Below are positions 35,164 to 44,237 of a stretch of 64,000 nucleotides of DNA, one piece after another. The first letter of the stretch is position 1. Each line of letters starts with the position of its first letter. The notes under the pieces were generated by a model. That model had not been told where the DNA came from. It worked only from the letters and a program-made list of their open reading frames with translations, and made no database searches. Position numbers and translations under genes: made by a program. Source of the DNA: Streptococcus sp. sy004 (lineage in GTDB: Bacteria; Bacillota; Bacilli; Lactobacillales; Streptococcaceae); assembly GCF_007859205.1 (NCBI RefSeq), contig NZ_VOHP01000002.1, positions 109,534-173,533 on the forward strand. The letters are read 5' to 3'.

Positions 35164-37209
35164 ATGACTAGAAAGATTGATTTTCATATCCACACTGTTT
35201 CAAGTATAAAGGATTCTAAATTTGTATTTTCGTTAGAGTGGTTAAAAAAATATGTTGAAACAACAAAACTAGATGCAATAGCAATAACAAACCATGACTT
35301 ATTTGACAAGGAAAATTTTGAAGAAATTAAGGAAGCCTTAGAAGGAATTATGGTTTATCCTGGGATTGAGCTTACCTTAGATGTTGGACATGTAAATATA
35401 GTTTTTCCTGTTGATTGCATTGATGAATTATCAAACTTTTCAAATTGGTTGTCTGAAATTCATCAAACCCAGTCAGAAAGTATCACAAGTGAGAAGTTAT
35501 GTGAACAATTACCTTGCTGGAATAAGGGGATTTACATATTTGAGCTTGGAAAAAGTAAAGGAGTAAAAGAAATACCCAGTGTATTAAATAGCGTTGTACA
35601 TGTTGGTGGTGTCCCTAACCAACTAAGATTTAATATCGCTCATAAGAATTCTGAAACTTTAATTCCTTGTTTGTTTAGTGACGCTCACGCCACAGATAGT
35701 GACACCAACGACAGAAATAATATTCAAAAATTACAAAACAAACAGACGTATCTACAGATTGACTCATGTGAATTTGAGGATATAAAAAGATGTTTGCGTG
35801 ATAGAAGTAAAATAAGTATAAATAAGGATAATTTACAAAGTGTTATCAACGTTAATGGAGTAAATATTTCTTCAGGTCTTAACTTGGTAGTAGGAAAACG
35901 TGGAACTGGCAAAACTCATTTTTTGGAAAAAATAAAGGAGGAGTATGGCGAAAATGAATGCTATGAAATAAAACAATTTGAAACCGCTCGAGCTGATGAA
36001 TATATTGAGAAACAAAGAAAAGAACAAGGTTTATCGGCTCTACATTTGTGGCAGGAAAAATATGAAACTCAATTTTCGAAAGTTAAGGATTATTTAAATA
36101 ATGATGCAACGGAACAAGAAAATATTGAAGGATTTTTAGATGACGTTAAAAAATATGCTAATGAAATGGCTATAAGTAAATCAAGTAAAAAATATGTATT
36201 ATTTCAAGAATCTGAATATGAACTATCCGAGATAGGTTATCTAGAAAATGCACTCGTAAATATTAAAGAAGTTATTGAAAAAACTGAAATTTGGAACTTA
36301 TTAGAAAATAGGATCCAAAAGAAAAATAATTTTATTGATGTTTATTCAGAGCTCAGAGGGGTATACTTGAAATTCAGACAAGAGAATGACATTAAGGAAA
36401 AAGTTAATGAAATTATGGATGAAGTTAAAACTACTCTTACAGCTCGTACTGGAATTTCAAATGTTCAACAATGCAGTATTAACAAAGTTATCCGTAGGAT
36501 ACAATTAGAGAAAAAAATAAATGAGTTTCTAAAAGATATTATTACTGAGACTTCGCTAAAAAATGAACGTTTGCATGGTTATCAGATACAAGTAAATTTA
36601 GTTCCATATGAATTGGCTAGTCAGTTTCAAAAAGAGGTTGGGACGAGAGAAGCTGTTAACGATGATTTAATGGAAGCTTACAAAAAGAAAGAGTTTACTA
36701 CTTTTTTAAACATTTTAAAAGGTAAGAAGTTTTATAATGAAGTAAATCTTGCAGAATATCTAGTGCGTAAAGAAGTTAAACTTCTTGATTCAGATGGGAT
36801 TCCTGCTTCGGGTGGGCAAGCTGTAGGATTTGCTCTTATGTTAAGGCTAAATGAAGCTAAAAATAAGCCAATTATACTAATAGACGAGCCAGAATCATCT
36901 TTAGATAATGCTTATATAAGAAACGAGTTAAATAAAGAACTGAAGCAACTTGCAAGAAATAGTATGGTTATTGTTATAACACATAATTCTACATTAGGTA
37001 CATTACTAGAGCCAGATTATCTGATTGTCACTTCAAAAGACAATGACGGAAATTATTCTATTATGTCGGGGGAATTCAGTTCTACTAAAATAAGGGATTC
37101 TATAAAAAGGATCGAAGAAAAAAGCTACGATAAATTTATTGAAGCAATGGAATCTGGAATAGAGTCTTATGCTAAGAAGGGAGAAGTATATGCAACTCTT
37201 AACAGTTGA
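35164..37209 (+). CDS. PHP-phosphoesterase/ABC-type ATPase fusion, putative antiphage protein
   Basis: A 681-residue fusion. The N-terminal PHP domain (1-about 200) keeps its metal ligands: His8 and His10 in DFHIHT, His44-Asp45 in ITNHD, Glu69 in PGIEL, His76, and Asp173/His175 in FSDAH. The ATPase follows: Walker A GKRGTGKT (244-251), a long coiled coil (about 270-530), signature SGGQ (549-552), Walker B ILIDEPESS with Asp574-Glu575, and the H-loop His607. The fold is SMC/Rad50-like. This is the architecture of PHP-ATPase antiviral proteins catalogued as Ppl, and of TrlF-type proteins. It is much more AT-rich than its neighbours. The start is uncertain because the ribosome-binding site is poor. 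Confidence 0.82.
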   Translation: MTRKIDFHIHTVSSIKDSKFVFSLEWLKKYVETTKLDAIAITNHDLFDKENFEEIKEALEGIMVYPGIELTLDVGHVNIVFPVDCIDELSNFSNWLSEIHQTQSESITSEKLCEQLPCWNKGIYIFELGKSKGVKEIPSVLNSVVHVGGVPNQLRFNIAHKNSETLIPCLFSDAHATDSDTNDRNNIQKLQNKQTYLQIDSCEFEDIKRCLRDRSKISINKDNLQSVINVNGVNISSGLNLVVGKRGTGKTHFLEKIKEEYGENECYEIKQFETARADEYIEKQRKEQGLSALHLWQEKYETQFSKVKDYLNNDATEQENIEGFLDDVKKYANEMAISKSSKKYVLFQESEYELSEIGYLENALVNIKEVIEKTEIWNLLENRIQKKNNFIDVYSELRGVYLKFRQENDIKEKVNEIMDEVKTTLTARTGISNVQQCSINKVIRRIQLEKKINEFLKDIITETSLKNERLHGYQIQVNLVPYELASQFQKEVGTREAVNDDLMEAYKKKEFTTFLNILKGKKFYNEVNLAEYLVRKEVKLLDSDGIPASGGQAVGFALMLRLNEAKNKPIILIDEPESSLDNAYIRNELNKELKQLARNSMVIVITHNSTLGTLLEPDYLIVTSKDNDGNYSIMSGEFSSTKIRDSIKRIEEKSYDKFIEAMESGIESYAKKGEVYATLNS

Positions 37210-37483
37210 TGATGAAGGGTGTTATTTTTTGATAGATGGTGATGAAATAAAACCAGAAGAATTGTCTAAAGATAATCTATTGAAATTATTTAATAAAATG
37301 TATGAGGAAGGTATAAGCGAAGTTCAAATTCCTGAGGTTGAAGAAATTAATAGTATCAGAAATCCAGTGGAGAAAGAAATTGTTAAACAAATTATTGAAA
37401 AAGTAAAAGAATTTGTTAGTAATCTAGAGCAAATGAAAAAAGATATTGAATCTTCATTTCCAAGTTTAAATCCTGAAGACTAA
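37190..37483 (+). CDS. Small acidic partner of the PHP-ATPase
   Basis: A 97-residue acidic protein with a predicted long C-terminal helix or coiled coil (about 50-90: VEKEIVKQIIEKVKEFVSNL). It overlaps the ATPase gene by 20 bp and has AAGGGAG 7 bases before its ATG, so it is coupled to that gene. I do not recognise it; its position suggests a subunit, regulator or antitoxin-like partner. A strong terminator follows. Confidence 0.65.
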   Translation: MQLLTVDDEGCYFLIDGDEIKPEELSKDNLLKLFNKMYEEGISEVQIPEVEEINSIRNPVEKEIVKQIIEKVKEFVSNLEQMKKDIESSFPSLNPED

Positions 37484-37532
37484 CAAAGCGTTATTTTGAT
37501 TTATAACAAGATCTAACATTGAACTAGATCTC

Positions 37533-37570
37533 AAAAAAGCACTCGAGAGTTTATCTCTTGGGTGTTTTTT
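37533..37570 (+). terminator. Terminator ending the PHP-ATPase module
   Basis: AAAAAAGCACTCGAGAG and CTCTTGGGTGTTTTTT pair around TTTAT. Just before it, AGATCTA/TAGATCT (37509-37531) forms a second small dyad. Confidence 0.85.
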
Positions 37571-37638
37571 GATGATTTTTTGAAAAGGTTACTTGTATCT
37601 ATCATGATAATCTATTGTATAAGATAGCTAGTTATTTC

Positions 37639-37880
37639 CAAGAGTCATGGGATAGTCTAACCAAATAAATGAGGTCTGTCCAAAATAGGTAGATATACTG
37701 ACAACTGTGAGGAGCTTTTCCCAAAAAGGGCAGATATGCTCACAGTCTTGAGCTTGCTTGCCCAAAAGGGATTGATTTCCTCACGGTTGTGACGAGCTGT
37801 TTTCCAAATGGATTTGTTCTCCTCACAAACTTTTTTGGTTCAGCCCATTTTGGGAAAACTTCCTCACAACAGATTTTTTC
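37639..37880. repeat. Degenerate 41-bp tandem repeat with two dyads per unit (copy 2)
   Basis: CCAAAA-type motifs start at 37639, 37680, 37721, 37762, 37804 and 37845 (steps 41, 41, 41, 42, 41). CTCAC-type motifs lie 18 bp after most of them (37698, 37739, 37780, 37822, 37863). The best units read CCCAAAAAGGGCAGATATG and CTCACAGTCTTGAG. Period and internal offset equal those of the copy at 20366. No ORF of note is present. The remaining gap to 38028 shows only the adh promoter. Confidence 0.85.
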
Positions 37881-38028
37881 TGATTTTCTTTTGGAGCAGA
37901 CTGATCTCGCGTGTGTTTTTATTGGCTCTAAAAAGAAAGTATCACTTAGATTGTGAGATCTAAAAATTCTGGGAGTCTTTGATGAGTAGTCAACAGTAAG
38001 TAGGACAATAGCCTTTTTATTAAGTCTA

Positions 38029-38037
38029 TGTTATAAT
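38029..38037 (+). promoter_or_regulatory. Extended -10 promoter of the alcohol dehydrogenase gene
   Basis: TGTTATAAT matches TGnTATAAT exactly, 31 bp before the ATG. Confidence 0.7.
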
Positions 38038-38068
38038 GAGTGGCACTAATATGATAAGGAGATGACTG

Positions 38069-39115
38069 ATGAAAGTTGCTATTTTTGAAAAAGCAGGGTC
38101 GATGATTGTCGAGGAGCGTGATAAGCCGACTATTCAAGCAGCGGATGATGCCATTATTAAAATTGTGCGTGCTTGTGTTTGTGGGTCTGATCTGTGGTCA
38201 TACTCACATGGTGATGCTCGTGAGCACAACTCAATCAATAGTGGTCATGAGGCACTTGGTATTGTAGAAGAAGTCGGACCTGACATCACGACAGTGAAAC
38301 CAGGAGATTTTGTCATTGTTCCTTTTACTCACGGTTGTGGTGAGTGCGATGCTTGTCGTTCAGGATTTGATGGCACTTGTGATAATCATCCTGTCCCAAC
38401 GAATTGGGGTGGTGGTTTCCAAGCAGAATACTTGCGTTTTCATTATGCTAATTGGGCGCTTGTTAAAGTGCCAGGCCAACCGTCAGATTATTCTGAAGGG
38501 ATGTTAAAATCTCTCTTGACCTTGGCAGATGTGATGCCAACAGGTTATCATGCTGCACGGGTAGCCAATGTTCAACCAGGCGATAAGGTTGTTGTCATTG
38601 GTGATGGCGCAGTTGGTCAATGTGCTGTAATCGCAGCTAAAATGCGTGGAGCTTCTCAAATTATCATGATGAGTCGTCATGAAGATCGCCAACAAATGGC
38701 ACTCTCGTCTGGTGCGACAGCCGTGGTTGCCGAACGTGGTGAAGAAGGTATCCAAAAGGTTCGTGAGATTCTAAACGGCGGTGCAGATGTTGCCCTTGAA
38801 TGTGTCGGAACAGAAGCAGCCCTTGAGCAAGCCTTGGGAGTTCTCCACAATGGTGGACGTATCGGAGCAGTCGGTGTCCCTCACTATGGCGATCGGAAAA
38901 TTGGATCGACCTTTGCTCAAAACATCACGATTGGTGGCGGTTCTGCCTCAGTTACCACTTATGACAAGCAGTTCTTGCTCAAAGAGGTGTTAGATGGCAA
39001 TATCAATCCTGGAAAAGTCTTTACGCATACTTATGACTTAGCAGAGGTTAATCAGGCCTATCAAGATATGGCAGACCGTAAGGCGATTAAGTCAATGCTC
39101 GTTGTCGCTGAATAA
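38069..39115 (+). CDS. Zinc-dependent alcohol dehydrogenase family protein
   Basis: A 348-residue medium-chain dehydrogenase. Catalytic zinc ligands are Cys38 in ACVCGSD and the GHEALGIVEEVG histidine. Structural zinc cysteines sit in CGECDACRSGFDGTC. The nucleotide-binding loop GDGAVGQ and a following MSRHEDR, with a basic residue after the second strand, hint at NADP(H). The substrate cannot be told from sequence. Single gene with its own promoter and terminator. Confidence 0.88.
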   Translation: MKVAIFEKAGSMIVEERDKPTIQAADDAIIKIVRACVCGSDLWSYSHGDAREHNSINSGHEALGIVEEVGPDITTVKPGDFVIVPFTHGCGECDACRSGFDGTCDNHPVPTNWGGGFQAEYLRFHYANWALVKVPGQPSDYSEGMLKSLLTLADVMPTGYHAARVANVQPGDKVVVIGDGAVGQCAVIAAKMRGASQIIMMSRHEDRQQMALSSGATAVVAERGEEGIQKVREILNGGADVALECVGTEAALEQALGVLHNGGRIGAVGVPHYGDRKIGSTFAQNITIGGGSASVTTYDKQFLLKEVLDGNINPGKVFTHTYDLAEVNQAYQDMADRKAIKSMLVVAE

Positions 39116-39151
39116 GGTGTTTGCTGGTTTAGTTAAGCTAGAAAAGAACAA

Positions 39152-39187
39152 AAATAAAAGACAGTAGCTTACTACTGTCTTTTATTT
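39152..39187. terminator. Bidirectional terminator, 16-bp perfect stem
   Basis: AAATAAAAGACAGTAG and CTACTGTCTTTTATTT pair perfectly around CTTA. Shared by the convergent adh and immunity genes; it overlaps the stop of the latter. Confidence 0.92.
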
Positions 39188-39493
39188 TACTTTCTCTTTA
39201 ATCACAAATCCTAAAATTGACGTGGCTAACATATCTAGGGCGGAACCCAGTCCCCTTAGTCTGTGTAATTCTTTTTGGGTTTTAGTGGCAAAGTCAAGCA
39301 CAATCTTAGGGGCAATGTAGTTATTTAAGATTAAGTAATAGGAGATGTCATTAACAAGATAAGCGATTTCTGTTCGATCGTGATTTTTTAAGTATCGTGA
39401 TAATGATTTAGAAAACAAGGTATGGAGTTGCTGATTTTGTTTGACTTCTGGATCGTTTAGAACATCAGTTATCATTTTCTCATAATTCATCAT
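39182..39493 (-). CDS. Bacteriocin immunity protein, enterocin A immunity type
   Basis: A 103-residue helical protein with the pattern of the EntA_Immun four-helix bundle: LFSKSLSRYL, EIAYLVNDISYYLILNNYIAPKIVLDF and a hydrophobic C-terminus (ALDMLATSILGFVI). Such proteins protect cells from pediocin-like class IIa bacteriocins at the mannose PTS. I chose the ATG at 39493, 10 bases from AGGAG, over a TTG two codons earlier. No bacteriocin gene adjoins it, so it is an orphan immunity gene, 13 kb from the bacteriocin locus. Confidence 0.75.
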   Translation of the reverse strand: MMNYEKMITDVLNDPEVKQNQQLHTLFSKSLSRYLKNHDRTEIAYLVNDISYYLILNNYIAPKIVLDFATKTQKELHRLRGLGSALDMLATSILGFVIKEKVK

Positions 39494-39636
39494 AGGCAAA
39501 TCACTCCTAATCTAAGCAGACGGCATAGTAGATAGACATGTCTTATCTTTACTTGCGACTGGTCAATAATGCCTCAAAAGAAAGATTGATCTTGCTTTGA
39601 AGAGCTTTCTGTTGTTGAGAACTACTTATCAAGGGA

Positions 39637-40350
39637 TTATAATGGTTTTTTATTTGGTAGCCCTGCTTTTCTAGGGTATTTGTTGGGAGTCTCTTTTTTC
39701 TTGACCACGATAGTCAAATTACGGTCATCACCGTTTGGTAGTTGGTAGTTGATTGTGTCATCAACTTGAGCAAAGAGAAGATTTAGAGCGTTTTTAGCTT
39801 GATCTAATTCTTCTTCGGCAGAGCTAGCCTTGAGAGCGATGAGCTGCCCCTTGATTTTGAGAAAGGGAATGGTCAACTCAGATAAGATTTGCATGCGAGC
39901 CACGGCACGTGCCGTAACGATGTCAAATTGTCCCCTAAATGCCTTGTCTTGACCAAAATCTTCGGCACGTCCGTGATAAAACTGCACGTTTGTCAGACCA
40001 AGGTCTTGGGCGAGTAGGTTCAGAAAGTTAATACGTTTGTTGAGCGAATCAATAATGGTGACATTTAACTGAGGAAAGAGGATTTTCATAGGGAGACTAG
40101 GAAAACCTGCCCCAGCCCCAATATCTAAGATTTTTAAGGCTTGGTCGGTGATTTTTCCTTGGAGAATCGGTGCCAAAGAATCGTAAAAGTGTTTCAGATA
40201 GACCTCGTTTTTCTCAGTAATGGCAGTCAGGTTGATTTTTTCATTCCATTCAACCAATCGCTCAAAATAGGTTTCAAATTGCTCTTTTTGTTGGTCTGAT
40301 AGGGCAAAGCCAGCCTCAGCCAAGAGTTGGTAAAATACATCAGGTGTCAT
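39637..40350 (-). CDS. rsmG: 16S rRNA (guanine-N7)-methyltransferase RsmG
   Basis: A 237-residue methyltransferase that modifies G527 in the 530 loop of 16S rRNA; its loss gives low-level streptomycin resistance. The SAM-binding motif [16 protein letters not shown], then the segment [10 protein letters not shown], and TARAVARM are present. The ATG at 40350 follows AAGGAG; a longer in-frame reading runs through the promoter. Also called gidB. Confidence 0.95.
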   Translation of the reverse strand: MTPDVFYQLLAEAGFALSDQQKEQFETYFERLVEWNEKINLTAITEKNEVYLKHFYDSLAPILQGKITDQALKILDIGAGAGFPSLPMKILFPQLNVTIIDSLNKRINFLNLLAQDLGLTNVQFYHGRAEDFGQDKAFRGQFDIVTARAVARMQILSELTIPFLKIKGQLIALKASSAEEELDQAKNALNLLFAQVDDTINYQLPNGDDRNLTIVVKKKETPNKYPRKAGLPNKKPL

Positions 40351-40493
40351 AAGTGTTTCTTTTCTCCTTGACTTTATTGTACCATAAAAATAAGGGGAAA
40401 AAAAGTGAGCTAGTCGCTCGCTAACTAGCTCAAACTGGTATAATGACAGGATTTTTGGTATAATGTTCAAAACAAGAAAGGATGGTAAGAAAC

Positions 40494-41042
40494 ATGTGGA
40501 TTATGATTATTGTTGTGGTCTTTTTGGCTCTATTTGGAATTTCGGCTTACAATGGTTTGGTAAAGAGTCGAATGCAAACGCAGGAGGCTTGGAGTCAGAT
40601 TGATGTCCAACTCAAACGCCGTAATGATTTGATTCCCAATCTGATTGAAACGGTTAAGGGTTATGCAGACTACGAAGAAAAGACCTTTGAAAAAATTACA
40701 CAACTTCGTACACAAGTCTTGAGTGCTGGAACACCAAACGAAGCTATGCAAGCCAGTGATGCCTTGTCTAAGCAAGTGTCAGGTCTGTTTGCAGTAGCAG
40801 AAAATTATCCTGACTTGAAAGCCAATGCTAGCTTTGTTAAACTACAGGACGAGTTGACCAACACTGAAAATAAAATTTCTTATTCGCGTCAGCTTTACAA
40901 TACAACAACAGCAAATTACAATACTAGGTTGCAAACTTTCCCAACTAATCTGTTTGCAAGAATTTTTGGTTTTAAGGCCAGTGAATTTTTACAAACACCA
41001 GAGGAAGAAAAAGCAGTACCTAAAGTGGAATTTAACTTCTAA
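40494..41042 (+). CDS. lemA: LemA family protein
   Basis: A 182-residue protein with an N-terminal membrane helix ([17 protein letters not shown], about 3-20) and an all-helical outer part containing [26 protein letters not shown], the LemA hallmark. Function poorly known; it is paired with htpX in streptococci and may help membrane protein quality control. The ATG at 40494 has AAAGGA 11 bases upstream; the ATG at 40482 is too close to that site. Confidence 0.92.
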   Translation: MWIMIIVVVFLALFGISAYNGLVKSRMQTQEAWSQIDVQLKRRNDLIPNLIETVKGYADYEEKTFEKITQLRTQVLSAGTPNEAMQASDALSKQVSGLFAVAENYPDLKANASFVKLQDELTNTENKISYSRQLYNTTTANYNTRLQTFPTNLFARIFGFKASEFLQTPEEEKAVPKVEFNF

Positions 41043-41058
41043 TTAAAGAAAGGTCAAT

Positions 41059-41952
41059 ATGCTATATCAACAAATTGCAAGTAATAAGCGTCGGACTGTC
41101 TTGCTTTTGATTGCCTTTTTTGCGTTGCTAGCCCTATTGGGAGCAGGTGTCGGTTATCTCATGTGGGGGAGTTTAGGTGGCGGAGCCGTGATTGCTCTTA
41201 TCATTGGCGCCATCTATGCCATGAGCATGCTTTTCCAATCAACTAACGTGGTCATGTCTATGAATAATGCTCGTGAGGTTACGGAAAATGAAGCTCCAGA
41301 ACTCTATCGAATCGTCGAAGACATGGCTATGGTCGCTCAGATTCCGATGCCACGTGTCTTCATCATTGAAGATAGGGCATTAAATGCCTTTGCGACAGGG
41401 TCTAAGCCTGAAAATGCTGCGGTAGCTGCAACCACAGGACTTCTAGCCGTCATGAATCGTGAAGAGTTAGAGGGCGTTATGGGACATGAGGTCAGCCATA
41501 TCCGAAATTATGACATTCGTATTTCAACGATTGCGGTTGCCTTAACCAGTGCAATAACTCTGATTGGTAGTATGAGTGGTCGCATGATGTGGTATGGTGG
41601 GGGACGTCGTCGTCAAAATAATCGTGACAACAGTGGTGCCTCTGCCTTAATTCTAGTTTTTGCGATATTATCTATTATGCTAGCACCAATGGCAGCCACC
41701 TTGGTTCGTCTGGCCATTTCTCGCCAACGTGAGTATTTGGCTGATGCAAGTTCTGTTGAGCTAACTCGTAATCCTCAAGGGATGATCAATGCCCTACAAA
41801 AATTAGATCAATCTGCTCCTATGAGTCAGCAGGTAGATGATGCTAGTGCGGCACTTTATATTAGTGATCCTCGTAAGTCAAAGGATTTTCAAGCACTTTT
41901 TCAAACCCATCCACCAATTGCTGATCGAATTGAACGTTTGAGACAGATGTAG
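41059..41952 (+). CDS. htpX: Membrane zinc metalloprotease HtpX
   Basis: A 297-residue M48 protease. Two membrane helices lie near residues 14-60, the zinc motif HEVSH is at 143-147 with the downstream glutamate in [12 protein letters not shown], and two further hydrophobic segments near 155-170 and 190-215. It degrades misfolded membrane proteins. Sixteen bases after lemA, as in other streptococci. Confidence 0.95.
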   Translation: MLYQQIASNKRRTVLLLIAFFALLALLGAGVGYLMWGSLGGGAVIALIIGAIYAMSMLFQSTNVVMSMNNAREVTENEAPELYRIVEDMAMVAQIPMPRVFIIEDRALNAFATGSKPENAAVAATTGLLAVMNREELEGVMGHEVSHIRNYDIRISTIAVALTSAITLIGSMSGRMMWYGGGRRRQNNRDNSGASALILVFAILSIMLAPMAATLVRLAISRQREYLADASSVELTRNPQGMINALQKLDQSAPMSQQVDDASAALYISDPRKSKDFQALFQTHPPIADRIERLRQM

Positions 41953-41970
41953 TAAGACAAGGAGAAAGCA

Positions 41971-42504
41971 GTGTTTAATCTTAATGAGATCAAGAAAAGT
42001 CAAGAAGGTCTTTCTTTTGAAAAAAGTTTAGATGTCACAATAGCTCTTCAAGATAGACAGCCAGAGATTTTGAAAGTAGCAGCTCTTGTTGCCAAGGGAC
42101 GTGTGGTTTACGAAGATGGCTTGTATCATCTGAGTTATGACTTGTCTTATGTCATCACTCTGCCGTCTAGTCGTTCTTTAGTGCCAGTTGATTTGACTGA
42201 GCAACTTTTGGTTGATGAGATTTTTATCGAAGCCAGTCAAGTCGCAGACAAAAAAGACTTGGTTGAAGACCATCTTGTTTTGGTTGTTGAAGGTGATGCG
42301 ATTGATTTAGCTGAGAGTGTGATTGATAATATCTTGTTAAACATCCCTCTAAAAGTTTTGACGGAAGAAGAGGCTAAGGAAGAACAGTTACCATCAGGTA
42401 ATGATTGGGTCGTGTTGACGGAAAGTCAATATCAGAACCTCAAAGCTGAAGAAAAAGAGGCTAACAATCCTTTTGCAGCTTTAGATGGTTTATTTGATGA
42501 TTAG
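41971..42504 (+). CDS. DUF177/YceD family protein
   Basis: A 177-residue acidic protein of the YceD family, linked to 23S rRNA accumulation in other organisms. The conserved core DLAESVIDNILLNIPLKVL and the C-terminal NPFAALDGLF are visible. In most bacteria yceD sits beside rpmF; here it follows htpX instead. Starts with GTG after AAGGAG. Terminator directly downstream. Confidence 0.88.
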   Translation: MFNLNEIKKSQEGLSFEKSLDVTIALQDRQPEILKVAALVAKGRVVYEDGLYHLSYDLSYVITLPSSRSLVPVDLTEQLLVDEIFIEASQVADKKDLVEDHLVLVVEGDAIDLAESVIDNILLNIPLKVLTEEEAKEEQLPSGNDWVVLTESQYQNLKAEEKEANNPFAALDGLFDD

Positions 42505-42509
42505 AATTT

Positions 42510-42535
42510 AAGGAAGGGTTGGCCCTTCCTTTTAT
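42510..42535 (+). terminator. Terminator after the yceD-like gene
   Basis: AAGGAAGGG and CCCTTCCTT pair around TTGG, followed by TTTT. Confidence 0.85.
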
Positions 42536-42592
42536 AATTACCTAAAATATGGTAGAATAAATAGATAAGCAAAGAATGATTGGAGTAAGAAA

Positions 42593-43090
42593 ATGCGGTG
42601 CCCTAAGTGTCAAGGTAATAAATCTAGTGTTGTTGATAGCCGTCAAGCAGAAGACGGTCAGGCTATTCGTCGTCGCCGTGTTTGTGATGATTGTCAGGCA
42701 CGTTTTACGACCTTTGAACGTGTGGAGGACTCGCCTTTATTGGTGATTAAAAAGGATGGAACAAGAGAGCAGTTTTCTCGAGATAAGATTTTAAATGGGA
42801 TTATTCAAAGTGCTCAAAAGCGTCCTGTTTCAAGTAATGACATTGATAAGGCGATTAACCGAATTGAGCGAAAAATTCGTATGGATTATGACAGTGAAGT
42901 CTCTAGTGTGGTTATCGGTAATTTGGTTATGGATGAGCTAGCAGAGTTGGATGAGATTACTTATGTTCGTTTTGCCAGTGTTTATCGAAGCTTCAAGGAT
43001 GTGGATGAAATTGAAGAACTCTTGAAACAAATTACTAAAAAAGTTCGCAGTAAAGGCAAGTCTAGTCAGGTAGCAGATGAAACCGACTGA
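42593..43090 (+). CDS. nrdR: Ribonucleotide reductase regulator NrdR
   Basis: A 165-residue repressor of ribonucleotide reductase genes. Zinc ribbon [17 protein letters not shown] and [12 protein letters not shown], then an ATP-cone domain ([16 protein letters not shown]). It senses dATP/ATP. The 3' end overlaps dnaB by 14 bp, the usual start of the nrdR-dnaB-dnaI group. Confidence 0.96.
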   Translation: MRCPKCQGNKSSVVDSRQAEDGQAIRRRRVCDDCQARFTTFERVEDSPLLVIKKDGTREQFSRDKILNGIIQSAQKRPVSSNDIDKAINRIERKIRMDYDSEVSSVVIGNLVMDELAELDEITYVRFASVYRSFKDVDEIEELLKQITKKVRSKGKSSQVADETD

Positions 43091-44237
43091 TCGCTTTTCT
43101 TATTTGGCACATAACTGGTTGAGTCCCAATCATCAGAGTTTGCATCGCCTTTATCTACCAGTTATGGGACAAAAAGCCCTAGGTCTTTATTATTATTTTG
43201 TCACATTTTTTGATGATGGTCGTAGCCAATGGTCGGTGAGTCATTTGCTCGATCAGCTTCAATTGACACCACAAGAGTTGACCCAAGCCTTGGATCGTTT
43301 AATGGCGATTAAGCTATTAGACCTTTATCAAGATTCAGAGAAAGAGGCTTATTTAGTTCATTTAAAAGAACCGTTACCGACAGAGGATTTTTTAAAAAAT
43401 GCAGCTTTTCGTGCCTTGTTGGAAAAGGCCTTAGGGGGGCAAGCAGTCTCTAGTTTGCAGGTTAAGTTGCCCACAGGTTTGACTAAACTCACTAAATCTT
43501 TCTCAGCTGTTTTTTCTACCTCGTTAGAACCACAACTTGAAGTCAAACAAACTGCCTTTGATTTAGAACATTTTAAGAAGCGAATGTTTAATGATGGGTT
43601 ACGCTTTGAAAAGGAACAAGACGACATTTTGGCCCTTTATGAATTGGCTGAGCGATTTAATTTGGACTGGTTGTCGCTCTATCGCTTAGCCAAAGAAACA
43701 TCTTATCAGGGGATGATCTATCCCAAACGAATTTGGGCTAAGAAAACACAGCAAGATCAGAAATTAACAGGGGAATTTTCTCAAGAAGAAAAGGAAATGT
43801 TACAAGTCTTCAAAGTTACGACGCCAAGAGACCTATTAGAGCAACTCAAAAAAATTTATAAGGCGAGTTTGTTAGATAGTGAGCGTCACTTACTTGATGA
43901 ATTGGTCGCTAAGAACTTACTGGATGAAGTCATTAATGTCATCATCATGTATAGTTTAAAAAAGACTAATTCAACTAATTTGAATCGGAATTATGTCTTG
44001 AAATTAGCCAATGATTTTGCCTATAAAAAGATTAACAGTGCAGAAGCCGCTTTGATGTATCTGAAAATCGGCATGAAACCGTCTAGTCAGTCTAAGGTGT
44101 CGGCTAAAAAAATGACTAAACCTAATATTCCCCAGTGGAGTAATCAAGATTACCAAAATCAAACCAGTGATGAAGAGAAAGCTAGGTTAAAAAATATTAA
44201 GCAGGACCTTTTAGCCCAGTTGAGAAAGGAGGACTAG
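43077..44237 (+). CDS. dnaB: Replication initiation/membrane attachment protein DnaB (Firmicutes type)
   Basis: A 386-residue helicase-loading protein, not the replicative helicase. The C-terminal DnaB/DnaD (DDBH2) part includes [19 protein letters not shown] and the later [11 protein letters not shown] signature. With DnaI it loads the hexameric helicase at oriC and at restart sites. It overlaps nrdR and abuts dnaI without a gap. Confidence 0.93.
   Translation: MKPTDRFSYLAHNWLSPNHQSLHRLYLPVMGQKALGLYYYFVTFFDDGRSQWSVSHLLDQLQLTPQELTQALDRLMAIKLLDLYQDSEKEAYLVHLKEPLPTEDFLKNAAFRALLEKALGGQAVSSLQVKLPTGLTKLTKSFSAVFSTSLEPQLEVKQTAFDLEHFKKRMFNDGLRFEKEQDDILALYELAERFNLDWLSLYRLAKETSYQGMIYPKRIWAKKTQQDQKLTGEFSQEEKEMLQVFKVTTPRDLLEQLKKIYKASLLDSERHLLDELVAKNLLDEVINVIIMYSLKKTNSTNLNRNYVLKLANDFAYKKINSAEAALMYLKIGMKPSSQSKVSAKKMTKPNIPQWSNQDYQNQTSDEEKARLKNIKQDLLAQLRKED

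Noticed and set aside
37639..37880. 41-bp array read as a CRISPR
   Set aside because: No conserved repeat separated by unrelated spacers, no leader and no cas genes. All parts of the unit are loosely conserved.
35005..38068. Integrative element at rpsI with duplicated gene end
   Set aside because: No integrase gene and no copy of the rpsI 3' end found between 35062 and 38068; insertion there is supported only by base composition and content.
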